Assembly (NCBI GenBank): GCA_026874595.1
Contig: CM049306.1
Span: 30,993,519-31,057,518 of the forward strand
From: Sipunculus nudus
Taxonomy: Eukaryota; Annelida; Sipuncula; Golfingiida; Sipunculidae
Direction of reading: 5' to 3'
Length of the DNA stretch: 64,000 nt
A program made the translations under genes and the position numbers. Shown piece after piece: positions 35,919 to 48,200 of this stretch. Under the pieces are notes generated by a model. It was not told where the DNA came from, ran no database searches, and was given only the letters and a program-made list of their open reading frames with translations. Positions within the stretch are counted from its first letter, which is position 1, and the number at the start of each line of letters is the position of its first letter.

Positions 35919-38900
35919 GGCATACTGCATGTACGGAATATCGCGCCCAAACTAGCGCAACTTCTCGTAGCTGTAGTTTCTGTACAGGAATATCGTTGAA
36001 ACAAGTGTTCGCTTCTCTCTTATTATTTAAAATTTTGTCCACAATGTCATGTTCATGACAATTTAGGTCTATATACATATGATAAACATATCATGATAAA
36101 GATATATATCTGGTTTTGGAATAAAAGTAACAGCTTTATGATAAGTCTATCCCTCCGTGTTAATTCGCTGGGCTCGGCAAACTTCCATTAATAGAGCGTC
36201 ATCTGGTGCGTGTTTTGAAAACTATTGTAGGCGGGGTAAGTATAATGATGATCACATGAGCAGTGGTAAGAGGCGAGTTGACAGTAGAAGCGCCGGTTAC
36301 TTCAAAACAGGCTGTTGAAGGCAGTAAGTATGCAGGCAGATAAGATGATATAAAAATATCTAGATTTTACATGAATGATACTCCAGGCTTCTTCCGCGGC
36401 TATTTTTATGGTGTAACGGTTCACAATAACCTGATAAACAGCAACTGTCCCCGGTGCCACCGCTGGTTATATGATTAAAAAAACAAAATATCTGCTTGCA
36501 GAGTCCAGTCACCCTGTACCTGTGTACAGGCTTGGTCCCAGGAAATGCCCTCCGAAAGGGTACAAAGTGCTTTCAGCGCATCTGGTGGCAACTGATCGAT
36601 TTACCTATTGGTGGTTTTATCCTGCAAAACAACACTAAACAATGTGGTCTAAAACGGAACAATACCGGTCAGATTGGCAGTACTGGACCACTATATGTGA
36701 TGTTTATAGTCACCCTTTATGCATAAGTGCACAGCTGGCCACACCATACCATCTAATTAGATGAATAGCTGTATGAACAGATTAACAGATAACCCACCGG
36801 GCTATTATCTGCTGTGTGCAGTAGAGTATATACCTTAGACAATTAACAGTATAAACATAACAGTAATCTTTAAGGAGTTTATTAAATTATATAATTGTAA
36901 CCTTTGCTTGATAAATAATTAATACACTATGTATAGCCAAACCATGCTAGTTAGCACATTTTTAAATATGTCATTATGAGTTATTTGTTATTGGTACGAA
37001 ATATCCTTGTGCCACTGGGTGTGGAAAATTACCTTTGAACTTGTCAGGATATAACAGTAACCTTTAATGAGTTTACTTTTAATGTAACCGTAACCTTTGG
37101 AGAGTAAACTGTTTGATATTGAATCAGTTGCCAATACACCATTATCATCGTGACAGTACATGAAATGTTTCAGTTACAGTACATTAAAGAAAGCATGGTA
37201 ATTATTATAAATCATTAATATTATTTCATATAAATTGTAAAATTACTTTAAATATCCAGTATGTACAGTAATCTGTACAAACCACACTATCCACACTATA
37301 CTTATTATAAGTTAGTTACTATTTCCAGATACTATCAGTTATTCTTTCCAAAAGACAACAGCTGAGTGGTAAAATGCTTGTCCCTCTCCACTGGCGACCC
37401 CAGTTTGTTTCCCGGCATGGAGAGTGGGTTGTAGTGGCCCGTCCAAGGTTTTCTCAGGGCCATATGGTTTCCTTCACCGACAACCAAGCTCCAACATCCG
37501 AGCCATGGAGAGTGTCTCGTATTAGTGGATATAACTAGTTGTTCAATCCATGTAAAAAAAAAGTGTATAATAGTTCCAACAGATGGTACTAGATCCAACA
37601 AATGGCAAATACATTTTATTTAACATATTAACAATATAGTGCATATTTACATAGGAGGTAAACAGTTACTTTTTTGCACCACTCATGGGAGTGATACAAG
37701 TTTTTTTTTTTAAACATAAAGAAGACATATTACATACAATCATATGACAGATAATATGTATAAAACAACTACCAGACCACACTGCTAACTAGCCCAGTAG
37801 CGTTTTAAAACCTTATCACACTATAATGCGTCGGTTAAGTGTGTGTGTGTGTGTGTGGGGGGGGGTAACGACCGTAACGTACCCTTCGGTCAGTATGGAT
37901 CAGTAAAGTAACGGCCCCTGTGGATTGATTTGTGCAGGTGGGAAGGGGAAGGGGGCATATGAGGGGAGGGGATGCGCATGTTTTGATGAAAATGTTCTAT
38001 TGTAACATTTATGCGCCATTAGTAAAAACATTTTAAAAATGTTTTAAAAACATTTTTAAAAGATATTCTGTTGAAACATTTATGCAACATATTGAAAATG
38101 TTTTTAAAATGTTTTGTGCTACCTGGGGCATGTGTTCAAGGGATTGGGGGATGTTGGTGAGTGCAGGTTATGGGTGGTTATGGGAGGTTATCATTAAGCT
38201 AAACTTTATATTTAAGCTGCTCTTAAACATAATATACAATTGAGTCATTCAGCTTTTTCGAATGGGAAGGGGGGGGGGGGGAGGGGGTACGATTGTGATT
38301 ATGCAGAAGCCAGGGAATCTGAATGGATGTTTGCAAAATCAGAGATCAATGGTACAAACACCTTAATGTAATGAGTAAAACCTGCTCAATTTAATATTAG
38401 ATTACCGCCACCAGCGAAGGTGGCATTGGATTATGATCGGCTGTGTGTGTGTCTGAGTCCTATCTTGAAAACTAAAAGCATTTTAATGAAATTTTATTAA
38501 CGTATGGGCCATGGCTTAAAGAAGAAAACAATTTGGAATATATTGATCAAATCAGTATGTGGATCAGGATCCAAATTTAACAAAATTTGAGCTTTCTGCA
38601 TGCTCTCTGGGTGTTTTTACTTTTGATCAGCTCCAAAAATTAATCACGTTTCCTTGCTCCATGTCCAAACCTCCCACAAAAGTTTAATATTTTTTAATTT
38701 TAAAAGTACTTTTTAAAAAATATCTTGCTGAGTGAGTCAATGAAGGTACCATTTACATTCATGGGTTAACTGATAGACCTTGTCTCATTGTTGCAGTGAT
38801 GTTAACATGATGTTTGGTGCAGTGACAATGATTATGTGCTAAGAACATGCATCTCAACTAGACTGTTTAGATTGTGTGCTACACTATTGCTATCCCTCCT

Positions 38901-39047
38901 CTCCCCTTACATAAGAATTTTCATCCCTTGAATTTTTGCTCATTTACATAAATTACACCATGCACCAGTATAAAATTTAATGAAAAGTTACCAAATTTAT
39001 GGAAACTACATGTATAAACAAATATGAATACCCATTTTGTATTTCAG
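35919..39047. other. Region upstream of IDUA, no gene seen
   Basis: Mostly AT-rich sequence. It includes a diverged pair of 'aacagtaacctttaatgagtttact' phrases (about 36860 and 37050), a (GT)n-G run (37841-37866), AT-rich self-complementary sequence (38025-38065, alternating aaaacattt and aaatgtttt) and a G-run near 38270. ORFs are short and unrecognisable. Confidence 0.5.
36200..36323 (+). other. Possible non-coding first exon / promoter region of IDUA
   Basis: The IDUA start codon lies 42 bp inside an exon that begins after acceptor tttcag (39047), so a 5' UTR exon should exist upstream. This GC-richer stretch contains two GTAAGTAT donors (36234 and 36324). Which donor is used, if either, cannot be decided here. 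Confidence 0.25.
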
Positions 39048-39089
39048 ACACAGTTCCTTGGTTGGAATATATACCAGTTAGGAGTGAAC

Positions 39090-39262
39090 ATGAAGACAGC
39101 AGCTGAGACACTTGAGACCAGGATGTTAGGGGTGGTTTTATTGGTTTTGTTTTGTGCCAGTCTGTCACCAGGGTCAGCCGTGGTAAAATCTTATCATGTG
39201 ACTATCAATGCAAGTGATGTCATTCAGGACCTGCATCATTTCTGGGAGAGCACAGGTTTCTG
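39090..39262 (+). CDS. IDUA: IDUA exon 1 (start, signal peptide)
   Basis: ATG 39090 gives [20 protein letters not shown]..., and Met12 (39123) is an alternative start that would leave a more typical signal peptide. The donor is gttaga at 39263, after TG. Joining to T of exon 2 makes Cys58 in STGFC, as in the vertebrate enzyme. The upstream acceptor (39047) puts 42 nt of 5' UTR in this exon. Confidence 0.93.
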
Positions 39263-42200
39263 GTTAGATTTACAATTTTCAAAATCTAAATGAAGACAGT
39301 GTATTTTACATTATTCTGTAAAGAAATGGAGCATGTTTAACATTCTGTTTGTTTGAATTATATCAAAATAAAATTGAACTATCTGGTGTTCCAGCACATT
39401 CTCAAAATGCTTTAAGAAAGAAAAATGATGCTAAGATAGTAAGATACAGATGTTTACAGACTGGTGCCTGCACTTATTTGTTGTTTGAACAGTCCCCCTG
39501 AGCCCCACCAGGCTGATGCAGACTGGATGTTAAGTCAAGATATGCAGCACAACCTGGCCTACATAGGGGCTGTTCCACTAAGAGGCATCAAACAAGTCCG
39601 CATCCACTGGCTTCTGGACTTGATTAAAATTGACAGGTAAGCTTGTTATTTAAGATGGATTCGGTTTGATATCCTCCTATATCCACTTCATAACACATCA
39701 GTTTCAAAACAGGTGTTGACATCTGTAAAATTCATTGATTTTATGATATTTGAATTTAAAAATTTAAGTATTTCAGATTTCATGAAATTAAAAAAGAAAT
39801 ATCAAGTCATGGAACTTTGTATATTCTAATAGTAAGAATCATTAACAAAGAGATATGGAAGAAACATAATGTCCATGGCAGTAGTAATAAAAACATTTAC
39901 ACCAGTGTTTCAGTCATCATTCAAACACTGTCTTTACTTTGTTACAGATTAAGTACTGATGGATCCCCTGTCTATAACTTCACAAACCTCGACAATTTAC
40001 TGGGCATTTTGTGGTCTCTGGGACTAAAGCCTGGGTTTGAAATTATGGGTAATCCTTCAAGCTTTTTCACAGACCTAGAAAACAAAACACAGGCCTACCT
40101 GTGGAAGGATCTGGTCTCACAGATCGCACATAGGTATGTAGGTAAGTATCTACATTATAACTGATGGTGGTGGCACTAAATTGTTGTCATGGAACTCCTC
40201 TGTGGCCATACACTGCAAGTGCCCACTTTGGTCTTGAAATGAAGGGAATGTGTCCTACAGGGGTTACTTTCAAGTTTTTCCAATAAATATTCAGGAATAT
40301 GACATGATTTCATGAAGGTATTGCAGTGCTATATATCAGAAACTATGGCAACTGTGTGTATCCAGCTGGTGAACTTGACCCAGATGATTGGGTAATATGT
40401 TAGGTGAACAGATAATGTGTGAGTTTTGTATAAGAGCTTCCCATCACCAAATTAAGGCCATTTATCAGTATTTACTGATGTTTCTCCTTAAAGTAACCCA
40501 TTATTTGATTGTTTAGCAGTATACTCTGCTGACATCTGACTTGCAAATTTATCTGTAAGAAACAAACAATGGTGGCCATGATAGGGCTCATGAAACACTT
40601 GCATGGAATGAATCACACATCCTTTAATATATGTAGTCCTCTGACACTTATATTATTAATGTGTTTTCCTTTGAAAAAATGTCTCCTGTAATTTCATATG
40701 TATTCCATCATTGAAAACATATCTCCTGTTTTGATTTACTGCACAATTGTGTTTCTATTACATAACTGATATTACTGAACATAAATTGTTATATAAATCT
40801 ATTAGCATTGAAAAATGCTGTTATTTGTAACACTGTCCATGTAAATGATAAACCATACAAGTACAGTCATCTTTACCAGATGAACAGCCTTTTGAAGCTG
40901 CTGGACAAAGGATGGTCATTTACATTTACTGTGTAAAGCACAAATGTGCAGTGAAAACATCTATATTTTTTATATGTTTTTGGTTGAATTTTCCTATAAT
41001 CTCCTACTTTATGTCCCAGATGCTCATATATAAAATATCTGTATTTCCTCAGGAACCTGTATCTCTTCACGTTCAGCACTTTATTACATATCCTCTGTAT
41101 TCTCATCATTGCTGCTGCAATAGTCTGTATAAGTTCAGTGCTGCTACAGGTCCAGTACCCAGGCCAACAAAACTCTCTAAGCAGATATATATGTATTTTT
41201 TCAACCCCTTCGAGTATCTTGATGTCATATTTACTTGCCCTTATTAATGTTCTTTACGAAAGCCATTAAGAAAGAAGAATATTTAGAAAAGAAGAATAAA
41301 TAATAAGTAAAAAAAAATTTACTGAAAGCATTTGAAAAATATATATCTTAGATCCCATGCATCTTGAACTGAAAATCTGAAATAATCTGTTATAAGACAA
41401 AAAAAAAAGGTTGGTTTCCCAAATACTTTTTTCAGAAGTTACTTCAAGTATGTGTGGGTGAATGATATCGTTAACCTTTTTATTATGGGTTATTGATGAA
41501 CATTTCATTGGATCAGGGAACAACAAGAAAATAACAAAATTGTTGCTAAATAGGTAAAAGCATAACTTAACAAAGGGAAGATTAATGGAATTTTATTATT
41601 TTAATTTCTTCACAGAAATGGCTAAGTAGCTGGCTCTCAAAATTTGTAAATTTGTACTGAAAATAAAAATAAAAATTAATGATGTGTGTGATGCCTGTGA
41701 CCCCAAACTTTTTTTTGCTATATGTGAGATGTTTTATTTTGTGGTGAACATTTTCAGGGCAGTTTGGACTGGGGTATGTTTCTGCTTGGAATTTTGAAAC
41801 ATGGAATGAGCCTGAACATCATGATTTTGACAAATTAAAATTTACTGCACAAGGTAAAGTACTGCTTCAATTACTAATGACAAAACAATAAATAAATAGA
41901 AAATGATAAATTATAGTGGTTAGTGTTAATTGAATTATCAAGATCAAGATAAAGCCTTTGATAGAATCTTTCATGATGGCTTAAAAAATAAACTTAAAGA
42001 AATAGGAATAAATGGGACATTGCACAAATTACTATGCAATTATTTGGACAACCATAGAATGAAGGTGGTCCTTGATGAAAAAAAGTCCAAATGGCATAAA
42101 ACTACTGCAGGTGTACCACAAGGTTTAATACTTGGTCCCCTGATGTTCCTCATCTACATCAATGATATAAGTGACAATCTTGAGTCAGAAATATTCTTAT

Positions 42201-45200
42201 ATGCGGATGATGCTGTCCTTATGACAAGTTTTACACCTGAAGAAGAAAGCTGTGCTTTCAAACAACTTGCTAGAGACCTAAAAAGGCTCTCAAACTGGGC
42301 AACAAATTCCTTTATGGCTTTCAACTCTTCAAAAACGAAATACATGGTAGTAGCATCACCAAGTAGACCTAGGCAGTATCCAGCACTATATCCCAATCAG
42401 GAACCACTAGAAAAAGTAAACACCTTTGCACAACTCGGACTACATCTGAATGATAGGATGAACTGGGCAGAACACAATGATTTAACAATTAACAAGGCGA
42501 ACAAAAAACTTGTTCTGATTTGGAAGCTAAACAGAGAGGTTCCACGCCACACAGTTGAAAACATTTACACGGCCTTCATGAGGCCACAACTTGAATATGC
42601 ATGCATACTGTACAATAACTGCACCAAAGAACAAAGTAATCTGCTAGAAAGATTCCAAAGAAGAGTGGCCATTGCCTGCACCGGCGCTTTCAACAGAACA
42701 AATACAGAGGTTCTCCTTCAAGAGTTAGGGTGTCAACCCTTGAGAAGAGAAGAAAATACTTCAGTCTTGTACATATGCATAAACTCATTCATTGATAAAC
42801 ACCACACTATTTACAAAATCTCCTTTCACCAAGACATGGGTGGCAAAGTCGATATCCCAGCAGAAGAGAAGACTTTACACCGATACAAACAAACAAAGTA
42901 CCATACAACAAATCATACATACCAGCAACAATAAGACTCTGGAACCAACTGGAGGATCATATAAAAAAAACTCCCCATACAGGGACACTTCAAAAATGCA
43001 TTAAAGCATTCATTATCCCACAGAAAAAAATTACATTACAGCACAGGCAAGAGATCAGCTGCAATAAATCATACAAGAATGAGAATAGGACTTGGCCATC
43101 TACAGTATCATTTATATCTACATCACATCACTGCAAACAGATATTGTAAAAATGACAATTGTTATATTCAACATGAAGATGCTGAACATTATTTTCTATT
43201 TGTCCGAAATTCAGTGTTGAAAGGCAGGAGACGCTGAAAAACATCATACCTTACACAAGAAGACTCAACTTAAACAACAACACAGACTTAATACATTTAA
43301 TTTTAAAAGGACACTCTCATCTAACATTTGAAGAAAACCAACACTTATGTTGTACATAATTTTTATTAGTGATACACATAGATTTAAATAGACATAAACA
43401 AATTAATATAACACATGTAATATGAAGGTACATTGACATAGATATTATACTTAATCATCTAGAGATTTCCATTATATATATTTTATTACACATCTTACAT
43501 CACTTGCAGTAATACTTTTATATACAGACTGTTACTCTACCAATGTACTAGTGCAAACCCTAACAAATGCCTTGCATGCTTGGGTATGCACTCAAAAGAT
43601 ATGAATTAAAAAAAAAAAAAAGATGCTTTTAAATTGAAGAGTTACTTCTTTAAGTTTTATATATAAACGTGTGATATGGAATTCATTTCTGTCTCTAAAT
43701 AAAACTGTGGTTAATTTATTTACCTTTTATAAATCCCTTAAAATTGACGGTCCTGAAATAGTGTCTCATTAGTTATGTTAATCTCAGTATAAACAATATT
43801 GATATCTTGCACAACAACATTATGTATTGATACTATACTGACACTGCTATGACAGTAGAGACTTTTTATGTTCCAGGTTACCGGAACTATTTTGATGCAT
43901 GTTACGAGGGGCTCAGGTCTGTGAGCACATCTCTAGTGCTTGGGACACCTGGTGGCAACTGTCTGATCCAGAAGAAAGATGGCCTTGATTACATTGTGTT
44001 AGACCATGTGGCACACGGGCGCAGCATGTTCACTGGAAAACCTCTCAGTGTGGATTATATCTCCTGTCACAGGAAGGTTAGAATTAATGAACATTTTGTT
44101 ATTACAAGTAGTGGAAATAATATTTCATATCTGATCTCGTGATGTTTAAATATCTAGTGTTATTACTATTTCTTTAAGTTACAAAAAATTGGGTGTATGA
44201 TACATAGCAAAGAGAATGCTGCATTGTGTGAATCTTAAGCAAACAGTTTTAGAGATAAATTTATTGTCACAGCATTCATGTAGATCTGTATAGAATAAAA
44301 ACAGAGTAAAGATGTTCTTTGCAAAATTGTGTCTTATAATAAATATGTATAAACAGCATGATTATACCCTTAGTATCTTACTCCTAGAGGCTGTAGGTTG
44401 CAGCTCTTTGAAGTAAATACAATTTATTATGTACTTCACTATGATCATCATTTACTCCTGTTCATGTGTATACCTACATCAGGGTGATGAGCCTGATAAT
44501 GCTGCCACTTTAATGAAGAAGGAACTCCAGGTGTTTGATGACATACATAGCACCTTCCCAACCCTGGCCAAGGTGCCTCTGTTCAATGAGTAAGTAATAA
44601 AAGGTCACTGGCACAATTTTCCTGGATATAAGAGAAAGCCTAGAAAATGAGGTTCCCTTTTTTAAGTGGAGGAAAAAATTACAAAATTACAAAAAGGCAT
44701 AACCAGGGGATGAAAGCCTATAAAGGTTGTTTAGTGTAGAATTCCTAGAAACGGGTTGCAATGAATTATCACGATTTAAACAAGGGACCTATGGGTCACT
44801 GTGCTCAGCTGATGTTAACCTTGAAGGTAAAAATCTAAAATAATATCAAATGGAGATAAAGTGTAAGAGGAAGAGGTAATAAAGGCCATGGTTGGTTTAT
44901 ATGATTGGTTTGTATTGATGAGCAAGAAATTGTTGCAAAAAATATTTTGTGACCTGACCATGTGTTGCCTAATGTTGAAACTAAAGCATGTGAGCAGTTT
45001 GTGAACAAATGATCTGTACTATTACCATGATCATTAGTTGGTTTTTTGATTAACTGTTGACATTTCAGTAGTTTACACATTTGTTCAATTGAATCTATTT
45101 TTTTGTATAATATATATTATTAAATATATATGTAATTTTTTTTATGAAATGTATACAGTTGAAAAAGAGCTAATATACAACATAAAACAGGGCAAACAAA

Positions 45201-48200
45201 GCCTGATCTCAAATTCTGCTGAGGCAGGAAAATAATGAACAAATGTTTGTATTAAATCCTCATTTTTTTATCACATCAATTATTTTCTAATTTAAGTTTA
45301 TATTTCTATACATTTCCAATTTAACATATATCTGAATATAAAAGTTAATTCATAATTTTCAATTGCATCATCATAAATCTCAATCTTGTCAGATAACACC
45401 ACATCATGCATACAAATGTTTATTTATTTTTTACCACAAAAATATATCTTTTTAAATTTGCAAAACAATAAATATCTAAAAATAATACTTGATTTAGATT
45501 TCACAATTTTTAATTGTGTCTTTATTTATCCATAATGTGCTTCATATATAATAATAGTATAAGCATACTGATGGGTTCAATTGTATTTGTTAAAATCATT
45601 TAAAAGAAAATTGATTTCTTTAAAAATGCTACATTACACAACATTGCATCTTCTTGATTACACCTTGAATTATTTTTTCAAGGAAAGTTTTTGCATATCG
45701 GAGTGGAAACAGCATTACAATTAAGGAGATACAGTGAAAACAATAACAATTAGTGCATAACACTTGGTGGGTCGGGTTTGCGGGGGGGGGGGGGGGGGGG
45801 GGGGGTGATTGGGGTTGTGATATGAGAATAACTGTACACCTGTCACAGCAGGGGATCTCCCCCAGTGACTGTAACAAATCAGAAACCCTGGCATAGCTGA
45901 CTTCCAGTGACCTGGAGTGGGACCCTGCATCTGTAATCAAAGCAAGTGACTACAGGAAAAAAATCAATAACTAGCTTAATTTTCAAGCTTTTATTTTCAA
46001 ATTTCAGATTTAGACAAACTAAATATTTATGTTTACATGCTATGAAAATTAAATCAATGGTGCTTACAGGAAAAAAACGTGCCATGGTCAAAGTTGGGCA
46101 AAATTTAAGGTACTGATTTTTTTTTTATGCTAATAACTTAAAAAATTTACAAAATTCAGATCTAATTTTTGGTAAACAATTGAATCTTAATTAAACATAG
46201 TTATATACTTGAGAAAATAGACTCTAGTTTCAATATTTTTCATGTTAAGTGAGTTATTATTTTTCCTGATTTTTTACAAAGTCCATTATGTTTGGGCCCA
46301 TAACTTAAAGAATTTATACTTTACAGACTTAATTTCTGGCATGTACATAGGAACTATATAGAGGAATATTTATGGTAAATATGAGGAAAATCAGATGAGT
46401 GGTTTTGATAATAGGCAGTCCTGAAGTGTGAAAATAGGATTTTAATAAAAAATTGAGGTTTTTCCTTAATTTCTCAAAGGAACAAAGTCGCAAAGACCCA
46501 GTTTTCGGCTTGGTAGGAGATCTTGGGGACATCTAACATTATGCTGAATTTTGGATTCCTAGGTCTTACGGTTTCAAAACGTGCCACATCTACGGACGGA
46601 CGGACGGACGGACGGACGGACGGACGGACAGACGGACGGACGACGGACAATGGACCACGACTATAGCTCAGATGACTTATAGTCAGCTGAGCTAAAAAAT
46701 ACTCACAGAAAATTCAAGACAAACCATGAAACTATTTAACAGTTACATTTGGTGTTTTGTAAATATTAAATATAGATAATAATATTTGATTTCTGATTAT
46801 TAATGGCAGTGAAGCTGATCCACTGGTAGGATGGAGTCACGAGCGATGGTGGCGAGCTGATGCTACTTATGCAGCCATGGTGGTTAAGGTGGGCACTCAT
46901 TAACATCCCTTAAATCATGAATTTGTTGGCATTTTGTTTTCATGGTTTTCTCGAGTCCAAATTATCCACAAATTCATGATTTTGACCAGATTCAAATACC
47001 CCACAGTATGTTTTATTTTTTACAAAACACACCCCTAATTTAAGTTTAAATTTAAGATAAATTTAGCAATTTCTTTCCAGGTTTTATGATGGTTGTCCCT
47101 ATACAGTAACTTTTAAACAGGGTATATATATTCTTTATTTTCTGAATTTTTTAATATGCTCATATAAATATGTACAATTTGAGAAGGACCCAGAAAACCA
47201 CGAACAGGTATCCATTTCTTCTTTATAAGCAGATAAATTCAAATATAGTATTATTCATGATATCAACCTTTTACTTACAGATAACATATAACATCAGTTA
47301 ATATAAATAATATCATACATATATCTGCCTTGCCACACATAGTTAATGTATTTGAGCTGTGTATTGTTTGGGCATCTTTTTCACAAAGGTTTTATTTTGT
47401 TATAATATAAGTTGTGAATATTGCGATTTTGAAACCTTCACAAACAAAAATACGATCACAGTATGTAACATCCTCCGATATACTGATAGAACCAAAAGTC
47501 ATATCTCATATTCTCAAATTACTGAAAGCAGCTGTGTCATGTCTGATATCTTAAGAGTACTGGTAGCATTTAGTATCATATCCCGTTTTCTCAAAATACT
47601 GAAAGTATCAAATATCAAGTCTGGTCACCAAGAAATGCTGAAAGTATCCAGTGTCAATTATCGCATGTAATATCCTGAGAAATACTGAAAGCACTTAATT
47701 TCATATCTGACATCCTCAAAAATAAAGTACTATGCAATACCATATCCATTATATCCTGTTATTAGGTATAGAATTATGCATTATGTTTACCCATGATTCT
47801 TAGCAAGTAGTGGTAAAAATGACAGCTTAAGATCACATATTCCTAAATTCTTGAATGCATGTTTTTTTGTGTTTTGACAGATAATAGCTCAGCACCAGCA
47901 TCTCTTGATTCCAGACAAGAGATACAACTACAAACTACTCAGTAACGACAATGGTTTCCTCAGCTATAACCCACACTTCTTCACACAGCGCACCCTGGTG
48001 GCCAGATTTCAAATGAACATGACCCACCCTCAGCATGTTCAGTTTATCAGGAAACCAGTCCTCTCAGTGATGGGTTTATTGTCACTCATAGGGGAAAAAG
48101 AAGTAAATACACAAATAACAGGTCAGTATTTTAATAAAACATGATTGCTGGTTTGAAGATCAACCATGCTAATAGTGTAGGTATTTTTTTTTCATAAAAA

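Noticed and set aside
38025-38110. AT-rich inverted repeat (aaaacatttttaaaatgtttt) as a MITE
   Set aside because: It may be part of one, but no outer termini or target duplication could be identified.
39024-39089. Upstream in-frame ATG at 39024 as the IDUA start
   Set aside because: A splice acceptor (tttcag, ends 39047) lies between it and ATG 39090, and the extra residues would spoil the signal peptide.
39256-39293. Exon 1 ending at gtttct (39256) or reading through to the stop after SKSK
   Set aside because: Neither keeps the frame into exon 2. The gttaga donor at 39263 restores the conserved GFC-P.
45629-45940. Proline-run ORFs on the minus strand
   Set aside because: They come from the poly-G tract at 45781-45806.
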